From Basidiobolus meristosporus CBS 931.73 (lineage: Eukaryota > Basidiobolomycota > Basidiobolomycetes > Basidiobolales > Basidiobolaceae): a stretch of 49,915 nucleotides of DNA. The stretch's first letter is position 1. Each line of letters begins with the position of its first letter. Shown piece after piece: positions 32,229 to 42,495 of this stretch. A program made the position numbers and the translations under genes. The notes below the pieces were generated by a model. It was not told the DNA's origin, made no database searches, and worked only from the letters and a program-made list of their open reading frames with translations. The stretch lies in contig MCFE01000649.1 in the NCBI GenBank assembly GCA_002104905.1, positions 1 to 49,915 on the forward strand, written 5' to 3'.

Positions 32229-32600
32229 ATGGAAGGCTCCAGTGCATCTGCGAAAACGCCAGATGGCAAGGGCCATCTTTTCCATCAACACAATCCAAAC
32301 GGCGCGATTTGGGGAAATGTGACTTGGAGGCATGCATCCTCCTCCGATCTGACCCGCTGGGAAGATGAGAAATACGCCCTGGAGTCCGATCAGCCCTACG
32401 ACCGCCCTGGTATGCTCTGTCTGTGGGATCATCAATGCTATCAAGGGGAGCCAACCGTGGGTTATGCTGCAGTATCGAAGCGCCCCGTCGCCTGGAAGAT
32501 TGACTATCCCTTGGGTGCAGAATCACCACTTGCATACACTGATGAAAATGGCGTCATCTGACAGAAGCGGAGCATTGACATACACATGCCTACACCACTG
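32229..32600 (+). pseudogene. GH32 (invertase/inulinase-like) fragment
   Basis: The plus frame from 32229 reads HLFHQHNPNGAIWGNVTW, then RHASSSDLTRWED and YALESDQPYDRPG. It continues with TVGYAAVSKRPVAWKIDYP and GAESPLAYTDENG. This follows the N-terminal lobe of glycoside hydrolase family 32 enzymes (HLFYQxNP, WGNxxWGHAxSxDLxxW, YTSVSxLPIxWxxPYxxGxE). GH32 enzymes hydrolyse sucrose or fructans. The upstream WMNDPNG block with the nucleophile Asp is not found. The frame stops at 32561, and only weak traces follow to about 32850. It is therefore a broken gene. Assignment is from motif memory, not from a search. Confidence 0.65.
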
Positions 32601-32895
32601 GGCGTCAACAGAGCCGACTATTAGAGATCCTGATCAAGCGTCGCTGCTGAGGCAAATTAAATCAAGGAATATGGAAATCAGTTTCCGATGCCCGTGGGGC
32701 CATGCACACTCGCGTCCATGAAGATTCGAGAACAGGAATGTCTGAGGCTGGCGGTGCCCAATGCTGCACCAAATAGATCCCATTCCTGATATGGGCGAAT
32801 TTGGCCAGAACCGGGTGGGATTGGCACGGATTAGGGGAAATCGACCTCGGCAATTAATTTCATCCCGGAATACTCGAGTCGAATCAACTCAACTG

Positions 32896-32936
32896 GCGAC
32901 AGCGAATCAATGAGCGACAGCGAATCAATGAGCGAC
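32896..32936 (+). repeat. Short tandem repeat, 18-bp unit, 2.3 copies
   Basis: The unit GCGACAGCGAATCAATGA occurs twice in direct succession, followed by a partial third copy (GCGAC). It lies about 150 bp upstream of the phosphatase ATG. Confidence 0.85.
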
Positions 32937-33038
32937 AACCCAAATCCAATTCGGCTGGTGACAACAGAGTAATACGTTTGGCAAGCGCTATTTGAAGGTA
33001 GATTGGTTGGATCGGTGGTATTATTAGCCCACCGGGGT

Positions 33039-33045
33039 TATAAAA
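33039..33045 (+). promoter_or_regulatory. TATA box of the HAD phosphatase gene
   Basis: TATAAAA lies 39 bp before the ATG at 33084. It falls inside the longer reading frame that begins at 33003, which argues against that upstream start. Confidence 0.6.
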
Positions 33046-33083
33046 GGCTCGTCACGGCATTCCCGAGACCCATTACTCTTACT

Positions 33084-33764
33084 ATGAACCAGGAATTACG
33101 TGCCAAAGCCTTCCTTTTCGACTTGGACGGCACCTTAGTCAACACGATCGTCGCTGCCGAGAGACAGTACACCATATGGGCCACTAAACTCGGAATCGAC
33201 CCCAAGCCAGTGGTCGAATACTGCCACGGTGTCAGAGCGATCGAGGTGATGCAAAAGTTCGCGCCTGAGGGGATGACGATCACGATCGATGATGCCAACG
33301 AGTGGGAAACTGGGTTCTGCAATGATTCGCAAGGGGTCTTCGTACTCCCAGGTGTACTGGAGCTCTTGAAGAAGCTTCCCAGAGATCGCTGGGCCATTGT
33401 TACCTCTGGGGTCCGTGCCATGGCTGAGGCCCGATTAAGGCAGATGGATCTCCCTGTGCCTGACGTGTTCATTACAGCGGACACGGTAACGCACGGGAAG
33501 CCTCATCCTGAAGGATACTTGGCTGCCGCATCCAAGCTTGGCTTCAAGCCCGAGGAATGCATCATCTTCGAGGATGCGCCAGCCGGAATCGAGGCAGGAG
33601 TTCGTGCAGGGATTCGCACCGTCGGCATCACCACCAGCTACAAGCCGGAATCCCTCCACAAAGCCAACGTTCTCATCGATGATTATCGTGATATCGAGGT
33701 GGAAAAGGCGGGCGACTCCGGGGAGTTCGAAATCAAGGTGCTAAGAAACAGAAGATCCGATTAA
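33084..33764 (+). CDS. HAD-superfamily phosphatase, DOG/GPP type (226 aa)
   Basis: The product is a soluble HAD phosphohydrolase of the group that includes yeast glycerol-1-phosphatase and 2-deoxyglucose-6-phosphatase. Motif I is FLFDLDGTLV with nucleophile D13 and acid/base D15. Motif II is the Ser of IVTSG (about 108). Motif III is the Lys of HGKPHPEGY (about 139). Motif IV is IFEDAPAGIEAG (about 161-172), a strong signature of this subgroup. The length fits the family, and there are no introns and no signal peptide. I use the second in-frame ATG, since the first (33003) lies before the TATA box. The exact substrate cannot be read from sequence. Confidence 0.9.
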   Translation: MNQELRAKAFLFDLDGTLVNTIVAAERQYTIWATKLGIDPKPVVEYCHGVRAIEVMQKFAPEGMTITIDDANEWETGFCNDSQGVFVLPGVLELLKKLPRDRWAIVTSGVRAMAEARLRQMDLPVPDVFITADTVTHGKPHPEGYLAAASKLGFKPEECIIFEDAPAGIEAGVRAGIRTVGITTSYKPESLHKANVLIDDYRDIEVEKAGDSGEFEIKVLRNRRSD

Positions 33765-34440
33765 ATCGCAGACCCTCAAGTCAACAGAAATCCAACATAC
33801 CTGCCTTCCTACCGATCAGAGCTCCTCCCAATGCCAGATTGGGACTCGCTGGTCCATGACGGAAACCAAGTGCTAACCAACCCTTGTCAAACGAACCCTA
33901 ATAAAACGATGGCTAACCAATGTCCAATCGACCCGCCAGTGAGGCGCTAGCGAAGTTAACCAGAAACGATCTCGCTGTGTCTCCATGAGTAACACGTATT
34001 TCTGCCGGAAGTAAGAGTTGGTGCATCGAACCAATCGTGGCCAGTACGTTGGTGCAACATTCGGACAGATATGTGTGCTGTTGTCATGTGCCACACTCCA
34101 AGACGGGAAGAAGTGGATGTAAACCTCAGGCAAGGCTTTGGAGTCCGTCTATATTCATCACTTGTGGCTGATGTCCTTGTTGCACCTGCGCGCTTTAAAC
34201 ATACAGTGTGGATCAGTCAAACCTGATCCCCCAAACTGCTACGTGAACGACGGCTTGGCCGTAACTTCTCCGGAGCTATCCCGATCTACCCTCTAGATAT
34301 CGTTCGCGGCTAGTCGACAGCATGATGCCATTAGCTGAACGTAGACACGGAGTGCTCACGATTCATGTGGTCACTGGGAATACAGGTCGAGTATGTAAGC
34401 TTAGGAAGGGTTCCTTTTTCCACATAATATAAACACCGCG
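33765..34440. other. Intergenic, no gene recognised
   Basis: GC-richer host-type sequence downstream of the phosphatase gene. The 86-codon minus frame at 33873-34133 has no recognisable features. Confidence 0.4.
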
Positions 34441-34623
34441 GAGTACGAGGGAAAGAGCCCAGGAAAAGTTGAAGGAGGGCTCAAAGCTACTGCCCACAAT
34501 CGCGATGTCTCAGTCGAGAAGCAGCAAGGGTCACTACAGAAGGGATCCCTGATTCATGAAAAGCGTACGGGCCAGTTGCTGGAAGACCAAACCATCCAAA
34601 AGGAACCCGGAGAGTTGAAATAA
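34441..34623 (+). pseudogene. Possible Con-6-like (conidiation-specific protein 6) remnant
   Basis: A 60-codon plus-strand frame ends with TAA at 34621. It contains GKVEGGLKATAHNRDVSVE, which resembles the Con-6 repeat (G-x-V-x-G-x-K-A-x-x-x-N-P-x-V-S-x-E). Con-6 proteins are small hydrophilic fungal proteins, usually with two such repeats. Only one is visible here. There is no in-frame ATG before it, and the second half is unrelated, so it is either a remnant or a terminal exon. It is too short to be sure. Confidence 0.4.
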
Positions 34624-34756
34624 AGACAGGACGCCCTTACGTGTTTGTTGATCAGTGAAGGAGTTCGTGGGCAAAGTCGGTGATGCTTGTGTTGATCAAG
34701 AGAGGGGCCATATGTACGGAGTTCAATCGGGTTTAGGTCTCACTGGCTGTAGAGCA

Positions 34757-35977
34757 TTAGTGATGTGTGCTAGAAGATTGCTTAGGGAATATGTCTGCAA
34801 TCATTTCATCTGCAGGACAGTAGGCTAAGTTAACAAAGTTATTCTCTATAGCTTCACATATGGAGCGATGTCTAATATCTATGTGCTTAGTTTTAGCATG
34901 AAAAGGCGGATTTCTACTCAATTGCATACATCTTTGATCATTGTGAAATAATGTAGTAGAGGTTTTTTGACATAAGCCTAAGCCTTTAAAGTGCTTTCTT
35001 AGCCACATTGCTTCTTTTGTAATCTCTCAGACTGCCATATACTCTGCCTTGGTGGTTGAAAGTGCTATGGTTGGGTGCTTCATTGATTTCATGAAATTGC
35101 TCCTTTACAGTAAAGAATGGTGTAGCATGTGGTAGATTTCCTGTCTTCAAAATCTGATCCCCAAACAGCATCATAGTATTCCAGAAGATCCTGTTCTAAA
35201 TCTTTGTGGGTGTAATATAAGCTGATATCAGCAGTTTCTTTTCAAGGTATCAAAAAATCCACTTAACTGCTACAGTATGCTCAGATCCATAGTTCTGATT
35301 ATGCTGGAAGACAACTCCTACCAAATATAGGATATCTGTAAATGTTGCTGGCATTTTATACATGAAGCTGCCAGCCATAGATTGGTAACAGAAGTTTGGG
35401 CTTTGCAATAACACTAAGCCCTCTTGATTTAGGTGAGTTTTGACCAAGTCAAGGTTGGTTTCCATTACAATGGCTGCTGGTCTACAGTATTCTATCTAAT
35501 ACTTTTCAAGTGTTTCTTGGATATACTTGGATTGATTTAAGGTGATGGTCTGGGTACTTGGTATATGGTGCACTGCATTCCTTAGTGGGTAACTGAGCTC
35601 TCCTATATTGGATATTTTGAGCTCCTTAGATAGGCTAAATTCAGCTACTGCCGCTGTTTTTTGGTCTTTGGCATCTATTACAAGATCATCCATACATAGA
35701 GCAAATAAAGTGAATTTGCTATATCTGGCTCATAGGCAATACTATAGTCAGCAATACATCTCTGGGAACCCAGGAATTCTGAATAAGGATCCATCTTTCA
35801 GATCCTGGCTCTTGGCAATAGTTTGAGGCCATAGAGATATTTTGTGCTAGCAGACCTACTGGGGGGTTAACTTGGTGAACAAACCACTGGGATGGCTTAT
35901 GTACCTACTCTTATTAAGACCCACACTGGAAAATGCTGCTTTTAGATCTATTCAGTGGATAAAAAACTATAGTTGGG
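34757..35977 (-). pseudogene. Copia copy E, RT-RNase H fragment
   Basis: Minus-strand fragments match the intact Copia: HIDIRHRSICEAIENNFVNL then LAYCPADEMIADIF (RNase H end), FQHNQNYGSEHTVAVKWIF, and a damaged RT stretch MDDLVIDAKDQKTA followed by LNQSKYIQETLEKY. There are frameshifts and stops throughout, and no LTR at its 3' end. It marks the right border of the host island. It is cut at 35977 by an LTR-X copy. Confidence 0.83.
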
Positions 35978-36673
35978 TGTTGTGAATCAGCTGTCAAGAA
36001 AATGCCACATCATCATAAAAGTTGCAACAGTCAAACTTTTGCACTGATGGTCTTTTTTGATCCTCTAATAGCTGGTCTGTTGAATCTAATCTCATCACTG
36101 TCCAACTTATTTCTAACTTTTGTCTAGCAGCAACTAAGCAGTTACTATCCTAAGGCCCCAGTCTATCACTGCAACTCAGGTGAAAATTATTTCACTAAAT
36201 GGCTCATTACATTCAATCTACAGTTGCCAATTGCATTCCAATATAATTGAAGTAGTATTCAAATAGCTTGGTGCTGACTAGTTCACTTTGCTTTGAGAGC
36301 TGTAGATGGAGAGTACTGAGCCCTTTAGTTTAGAGTGTTGTTCAACAACAGGAACTTCTAAGTGTATTTTCAGAGAAATTACTCACTTGAGTTTTTCCTT
36401 CTAGCCTAGTCAATCTAGTTGCTTAAGAACACAAAGCCTGACCTGCCTAGCGTATCCACATCTGTCATTTTTGTAGCAAGCTCCTGCTGTATATTGCCCT
36501 GATACTTTCACAAGCTACTTTGCTGATATTATCTCATTAACCAAACAGCTTTTACTCCCTTCACTTAACTGTTCATTGTTGTGAATGCTTTGCATCCAAA
36601 GCTTGAATATTTCTCATGGAGACAGCATTTTTTCCAATGATTGCTATTACACTCACTCTTTACAATTTACACA
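35978..36673 (+). repeat. LTR-X copy 2, diverged
   Basis: It starts TGTTGTGAATC and ends near TTTACAATTTACACA. Several blocks line up in order with the solo LTR at 24533-25198, for example AGCCTAGTCAATCTAG with AGCCTAGTGTATCTAG, and the CAGCAATATACAACAG region. The left flank is Copia E. No matching target duplication was found on the right, so the right edge is approximate and may have been altered by the Copia F insertion. Confidence 0.5.
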
Positions 36674-36688
36674 ATCCTCCCACATAAG

Positions 36689-37037
36689 TGTTGAAAAGAT
36701 TTCTAGTTCCACAAAAATATTCACCCAGCTTAGTCAGTTAGAACATTACCTAAAAGTCTTAGAGAACACTGACCAAATTCCTGGTCAGGATCTGCTTAGA
36801 ATACTTTCACCAAGATATCAGGTACTCAGAACAAAAATATTCTCAAAGTGAACTAAATAGCCTCTAACTTTGCACACATGCTCTTGGGACATTCATAAAC
36901 TTATTTTACATGTTTCTTATGGCAAGACCATTGAAAAGTATAAATACTACTTCTACATTTGAGAAATCATTAAGTTAAAACCTCATAATCTACATGTTCT
37001 CCTGATTGCTTCCAATATCTCCAAGACTCTTACAACA
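36689..37037 (+). repeat. Copia copy F, 5' LTR (349 bp)
   Basis: It starts TGTTGAAAAGATT and ends CTCTTACAACA. It aligns with the intact Copia LTR in the opposite orientation. It is directly followed by the primer-binding site GGTTATGATCCCC and gag, which identifies it as a 5' LTR. Confidence 0.85.
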
Positions 37038-37250
37038 GGTTATGATCCCCAAGATGTCATTCCTGGGAGTGTCTATCATTGCAACTACTGGAACTTTTTC
37101 TCTGCTGAAAAATTGGATGGATCTAACCTCTAAGTGTGCAAGGTGAAGACCAAGATAATGCTACAAAAAGGAGGCCTTTGGATATTGTCATAGGAGATGA
37201 ATTCCCACCTAAAGGTGTGGCAGAGGAAGCCTTAAAGTACCAGAGGAAAC

Positions 37251-37597
37251 TGCTGTAAGAGTCTTGGAGATACTGGAAGTGATTGGGAGTACAAGTAGAT
37301 TATGTGGTTTTCACTAAATGTTTTATTGAATGTAAAGTAGTATTTATACTTGTACATGGTCTTGGTATCACAAGCACATAGAATAGGTTAAGGAAGGTCC
37401 CAATAACATGTGCGCAAAGTTTGGGGCTGATTGAACAACTTTGAGAATTTTCATGTTCTGGGTACCTGGTATTTTAGTGAAAATATTCTAAGTAAATCCC
37501 AGCCAGGAATTTGGTCAGTATTCTCTAGGATTTGAAGGTAATGATCTAAGTGACTAAGTTAGGTGAATATTAGGTGGAATTACAAATTTTTACTGCA
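37251..37597 (-). repeat. Copia solo LTR 1 (347 bp)
   Basis: It runs TGCTGTAAGAG ... TTTTTACTGCA and is flanked by a perfect GAAAC/GAAAC duplication (37246-37250, 37598-37602). Joining the flanks restores continuous gag homology. It is close in sequence to the LTRs of the intact element. Confidence 0.93.
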
Positions 37598-37917
37598 GAA
37601 ACAACAAAGTATCTTCAACTGCATCTGCCTTAATTTTCAACACCTATTGCTAAATCAATGCTCAAGAGCAAAAAATGCAAAGAGTGTCTGGAAGGCATTC
37701 AAAGACACCTATCAGTTATACTCAGCTGCTAAGAAAATGTACCATAGATGGAAAATCTTTATTGCAACGATGCTGCCAGGCGAAGAAATGAAACTCTAAT
37801 CAACATAATTACCCTGTTGGTTGATGAGATGGAATATATTTGCACACCAACTACTGATGAGGATGTGATAGCTACCATCCACAATAGCCTGGCAGACAGG
37901 TTTCAGGAGCTTGTATC

Positions 37918-38265
37918 TGTTGTAAGAGTCTTGGAGATGTTAGAAGTGATTGGGAGGACAAGTAGACTATGTGGTTTTCACTAAATGATTTATTGAATGT
38001 AAAAGTAGTATTTATACTTTTACATGGTCATGGCATGCCAAACACGTAGAATAGGTTAAGAAAGGTCCCAAGAGCATGTGTGCAAATTTTGGGGCTGTTT
38101 GGACAACTCTGCAAATTTTCATGTTCTGGGTACCTTGCTTTTGGTGAGAATATTCTAAGTAAATCCTGAAAAGGAATTTGGTCAGTATTCTCTAGGATTT
38201 GAAGGTAATGATCTAAGCAACTAAGTTAGATGAATATCTAAGTGAAATTATGAATTTTTACAACA
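37918..38265 (-). repeat. Copia solo LTR 2 (348 bp)
   Basis: It runs TGTTGTAAGAG ... TTTTTACAACA and is flanked by a perfect GTATC/GTATC duplication (37913-37917, 38266-38270). It has the same orientation as solo LTR 1, 320 bp away in the same gag relic. Confidence 0.93.
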
Positions 38266-38488
38266 GTATCAGCCCTAGAGTCCACAACTGAAGATTAGTC
38301 ATTAAATCACATAGATGTAAGGCTCCTGGGTGAAGGATTAAGAAAGTTAAGCATCCATGAGAAGAAAGTAGAAAATGCTACAATAGGCAATGACAAATAA
38401 CAAAGGAGGAACTCAGGACCCTCCAAGGGCAACAGCAATCTGTTTTGCAGCTGTTGCCAAAGAAAAGGATACACATCAGACAGGTGCT

Positions 38489-40430
38489 TAGGGGAGGGAA
38501 AGTCACCAAGTTGGTGAAATCTTTATTTGAGTTAAGAAATAATCTAAGTACAAATAAAGAAGCCAATTAAGAGGTCTAGAACCTCTCTAATAAGTAATCT
38601 AATTTATGTTTGGTTTCATCTCTAATGTTTGTTTCAACAAAGTAAAGCTCATCAGGGGTAAATATAAAATTCAGGGGTTTTGGGGGAAGTACAAATTGTA
38701 GATGTTTCTGATCCATATAATCCAAGACTGGAGCCCAGCCTGGGATTAGGTGTAGTAGGAAAGGTGTGTGGACTTGTAAGTAGCTCTGCCACATAGATCT
38801 TAGATGGTCCTGAGCCAGTAGTCTTGGTTTCTCAGCTTTTTGAAGTTTTGAAGCAAGCTCTGTTAATACAGCAGAGCCAACCAGGGTGTGCCAGCAAGAA
38901 GATTTCAGGGAGGAGTTAGATTGAAGCCATTGTTTGATGGGGGGGGGTTATGTAATTTCTGAAGTTTGACTAGGAAGGAAGCACAGAGATAGACCATTTG
39001 GATTTGGTATGGGTAGAACCCAAAGGCTCCATTAGTTGCATGGATATAGGGAGATACTGGAAGATAAGGTACCAAGGATCTGATACACTGATGGAGAAAT
39101 TTATCCAGGTGGTGAAGTTCTCTGGAGGTTAGGTATAAAATGTGGAGACCAAGCTCAAGTACTGGCAGTACATACTGCTTCAGAAGTATAGGGATCTTTT
39201 GAATTGGAGTGTCTGGAGTGACTACTACCAGAAGCTTTTTGAGAGCCTGTTGTGCAAGACAGATCCTATTATTCAGGTGAAGCTTTGAGTCAATCCCATT
39301 TTGACAAAACGGCAGACCTAGATATATTGCAGTTTGTTGTGGCAGAATGCTAGTGTTCTGTATAGTTGTAGTGCACCCAATTGGGACTGTCTTGAAAATT
39401 GAGAGTGAGAGGTTGTTGGCAGCCAAGTACTTCTCAATGATGGCAGTGTCTGCTATGGGATTAGGAGTTGCAATCTTGATATTGTCCACATAGAGAGTTA
39501 GTAGTGGATAGGGAGTGTCTGGTGAGGGGCCTTTTGGAAACAAAGGAAAGTTGTGTAGGAATATCACAAATAGTAAGGGACCAAGTACAGATCCTTGGAC
39601 TACTCCATTTGGAACCTCATAAGTCTCTGATGTGCAACTTGGACGCAAAATTTTGGCTGAGTTCTCACAAAATAGAGAACGTACAAGAAGGGTCATTGGT
39701 AGTGTGGTAACTGCTGATAGCTTTCTCCAAAGCAGAGCTCTGTCCACAGAGTCAAAGGCTTTAGTAATGTCAAACAGAATGGTTGGCAATGAGAATTGAA
39801 GTGAATGATCATGGCTTAGCACTACAGCCATATCCAAGGAGAGTTTGGGCAAGAGGCCATACTAAGAAGGATGGAATGGCTATAGTTGAGATTGCAAGGA
39901 TCTTGCTATTATAAGCTCAAAGATTTTCTGGCAGGTTGGTAGGAGTGAAACAGGCCGGTAAGAACCTGGGAGTGAGTGTTTCCCCTTTCCTTTGTATAAG
40001 GGTATTACATTTGCCTGTGACCAGGCCTTTGGGGTAGTCAATTGTTGGGCACAGATAGAGTAGAATGGGATAAGTAAGTGACTCATTTTAGAGTGGCACA
40101 CCCAGAGTAGATTGTAGGTAATCAAGTCATGTCCAGGTGCAGTATTTGCAGGAAGCTTCTTTAAAATTTTCTCCAGAAGCTTGGCTGAAATCAAAATTGG
40201 AGATGTTGGACTGCTGGATATGTTACCAGTATGGTAGAAAGGAGGAGTGGGATGCACGGTGTGGTGGTGTATAAGTCCAAAGGGCAAAATATGGCCAACA
40301 CTTCTCAAGTATGAATGTGTGTGGGGTGTTCACTGGGTGCAATAGCCGCTGGCAAAAGCTTGCTAGGAATACTGGGTCTTTGTCTAATCTAATGTGAAGG
40401 GGGATAAAGCCTCAAGCTTGTCAAGGGAAA
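38489..40430 (-). mobile_element. LINE copy a, 5'-truncated, decayed
   Basis: This non-LTR retrotransposon reads right to left. RT blocks include YKGKGKHSLPGSYRPVSLL, ILFDITKAFDSVDRALLW, NGVVQGSVLGPLLF and LTLYVDNIKIA (the catalytic [FY]xDD has become YVDN). A C-terminal part without an obvious RNase H or zinc knuckle follows. Stops at about 39.86 and 38.9 kb split it into three frames. The 3' end (low coordinates) has the conserved hairpin TCACC-loop-GGTGA (38503-38517) and ends in a C-tract then TAA on the minus strand. The left neighbour is Copia gag and the right neighbour is Gypsy LTR, so the original target has been rearranged or is hidden by the truncation. Confidence 0.85.
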
Positions 40431-40439
40431 ACTATTGGA

Positions 40440-41337
40440 CTACAATCCCCAACTTAGTTGGCGTCTTAACAAAAGTTTATAATGGCTTTGATGTCCTTTG
40501 AGATGACAATGTACTAAAGCTTCCAAAGTCAAAACAACTGTAAACTCCACCAACAGGGACTTGATAAGAATGCAGCTTTGACCAATAGTTACAAAGACTG
40601 AAGAGTATCTTTGCCTGTACAAGAACAAACTTGGGAAAACAAACAAATATAATAAAATATACCTACTCTGAGTATTCCTCACAAGCAGTGCCTCCAAGGT
40701 CAGTTGGCTGTCAGCGTGGTTTCCTGGGAGTATTGTCAGGTCTGAGTCAGAAAATAGTGGTAATAGGCAGTGGTGATCTAACTAATCAATAAGTTGGAAT
40801 ATTGGAACAGGGAAGATTTATTTTAAGGGATAGCCTCCCTTATATACTTTTTTGCTGCTCAAATTCTTGCTAGAAAATACTTTCCGGAAGTTTCCAGAAG
40901 GTAGTAGACAGCCAATCATGTCATTGTGTACTAAAAATAGCACAAATTCTTGGCGGATTGCTCCATGAGACATAGTAGCACCTAGCCAATCAGGTAGTGG
41001 CAATATGAAACCCCTGTGTCATGTGGTTGCCTCTTATGGTAGTAGGATAGGTGGGTTATGAAACCAAGACAGTCACATGACATGGGCACTGTTGGGGTAC
41101 TTGCCTTATATGGTAACTATCTTATCTTGGCATCTTGGCAAGGAATAAGAATAGCTTGTGCAATGGGTTAATAGTGACAAATAGTTTGTCAGGTTGCATA
41201 GTAATAATCACATAGACAAAAATAGGAAATATTGCAAATTTGGGATGATACTAATATAGGAGGGTAATCCTTTTTAGGGAAGTGAACGTATGAGAATGAG
41301 CATATCTGCCTGTGGGTGTCACTGTGACCCCACTACA
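40440..41337 (-). repeat. Ty3/Gypsy copy B, 3' LTR
   Basis: The right edge is sharp. On the minus strand the LTR starts TGTAGTGGGG at 41337, directly after a polypurine tract (GAGAGGGGGTGGA, 41338-41350). The left edge is approximate because LINE copy a adjoins it. It shares several blocks with the LTR copies at 268-805 and 14748-15551. Confidence 0.75.
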
Positions 41338-41350
41338 TCCACCCCCTCTC
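41338..41350 (-). promoter_or_regulatory. Gypsy copy B polypurine tract
   Basis: The minus strand reads GAGAGGGGGTGGA immediately before the TG of the 3' LTR. Confidence 0.8.
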
Positions 41351-41365
41351 AGCTTTGAAGTCAGG

Positions 41366-42480
41366 TCAAAGCAAATAAATAATAAATGGGCCAGACCACT
41401 TATTGTCAAATTTGCTACTCCACTGCTTGTCTAAAGTGGAATTGTAGAGCTGTACTGGATCTCCTTGCAGTAATGGCTTTGGTCTAAGGCTATGTGACTT
41501 GTCAAATGGTTCCTTGTTCTGAAGTCTTGTCTCTTTGAGCTTAGCAGCTGCTTGGGTAATATCAAGTTCATGGTAATCAAGCTGTTTGATGCGTGTAGTC
41601 AGTAGTTCTTCTGTACTCATTGTAGTCCTCTACTCTAGCATGTTCCAGGATGTTGAGTCAATCTCTATGGGAAGAACGCAATTGTGTCCATAAAGCAATT
41701 TGAATGGAGATAGGCCTGTGCTGCGTTTTGTAGTGATTCTATCTGCCCAGAGTGCTAGATGAAGTTGTCTAGGCCACTGTAGTGTCATGTTGTTGCAGCT
41801 CTTGACTAGGGAGCTAGCAAACTGGCCATGGCCTCTTTCAACCATTCCATTGGCCTGTGGGTGATAAGCGGTGGTGAAAGCAATATGAATCTTGTGTTGT
41901 GAGCAGAGTTCCTGGATCAAATTTGAGGTCATTTCTCCTTGGTCAGCAACAAACTGCCTGATGCAGCCAAATCTGCATATTATATCTTCAAGAATAAATC
42001 TCCATCTGGTGTGGCTTTTGTTATTGGATAGAGCTTGAGCTTCTACCCACCCACTCAGATCATCTCTGGCAACAACAAGGTAATTCTTGGTTCCAGCAGT
42101 TGGCATGTGGACCAGGTCAATGCCAACCTTCTGCCATAGACAAGGTGTGTAGGTTGGATGGAGCAGCTCCTCATATCTCTTGGTTGACCTTCTTTGGCAA
42201 ATGTCACAAGATTCAACAAAGTGTTGGACATCATGATACATATGCTCCCAGTAGTATCTACTGGAAACAACATTGTAAGTGGCATCTCTGCCTCTATGAC
42301 CACCAGGTCTTACTTCATGAAGGCTTGACATAATAGTCAGTTGTTCCTGGGGCTCAACTCTCTTGGTGTCTGTCCAGGCTTTACTCATTTGAAGACAAGG
42401 CCATCCTTTATGTAGAAATGATGGGCCTTCTTCCTGAGCTTTCTGAAGTCATGTGGGCTCATTCCTGGTGGCTTCTCTAA
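41366..42480 (-). pseudogene. Gypsy copy B integrase
   Basis: Minus-strand frame with the HHCC zinc-binding domain (LHEVRPGGHRGRD ... FVESCDICQRR). The catalytic core follows: GIDLVHMPTAGT with the first Asp, FVADQGEMTS with the second Asp, and AYHPQANGMVERGHG with the Glu. A C-terminal segment (LLQGDPVQLYN ... KWSGPFIIYLL) resembles the usual integrase tail. A stop at 41630 separates the core from the tail, and another lies between the N-terminal linker (HDFRKLRKKAHHFY) and the HHCC. The catalytic triad is complete but the protein is broken. Confidence 0.85.
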
Positions 42481-42495
42481 GGTTCTCAGATAGTC

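Larger units (their letters stand above)
37038..38488 (+). pseudogene. Copia copy F, gag fragment with two solo-LTR insertions
   Basis: Plus-strand sequence follows the intact gag in order. It begins with EKLDGSN and VKTKIMLQKG-like segments and continues through FNCICLNFQHL, RAKNAKSVWKAFKDTYQ and MLPGEEM. The later blocks are TLLVDEMEY, PTTDEDVIATIHNSLADRFQELVS and the CCHC region ending CQRKGYTSDRC. Two solo LTRs split it (37251-37597 and 37918-38265). Stops and small indels are present. The fragment ends inside the zinc knuckle at 38488, where LINE copy a begins, so protease and pol are missing. Confidence 0.85.

Noticed and set aside
33003-33083. Upstream ATG extending the phosphatase by 27 residues
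   Set aside because: The extension contains the TATA box (33039-33045), and the downstream ATG gives the usual N-terminus just before the DLDGT motif.
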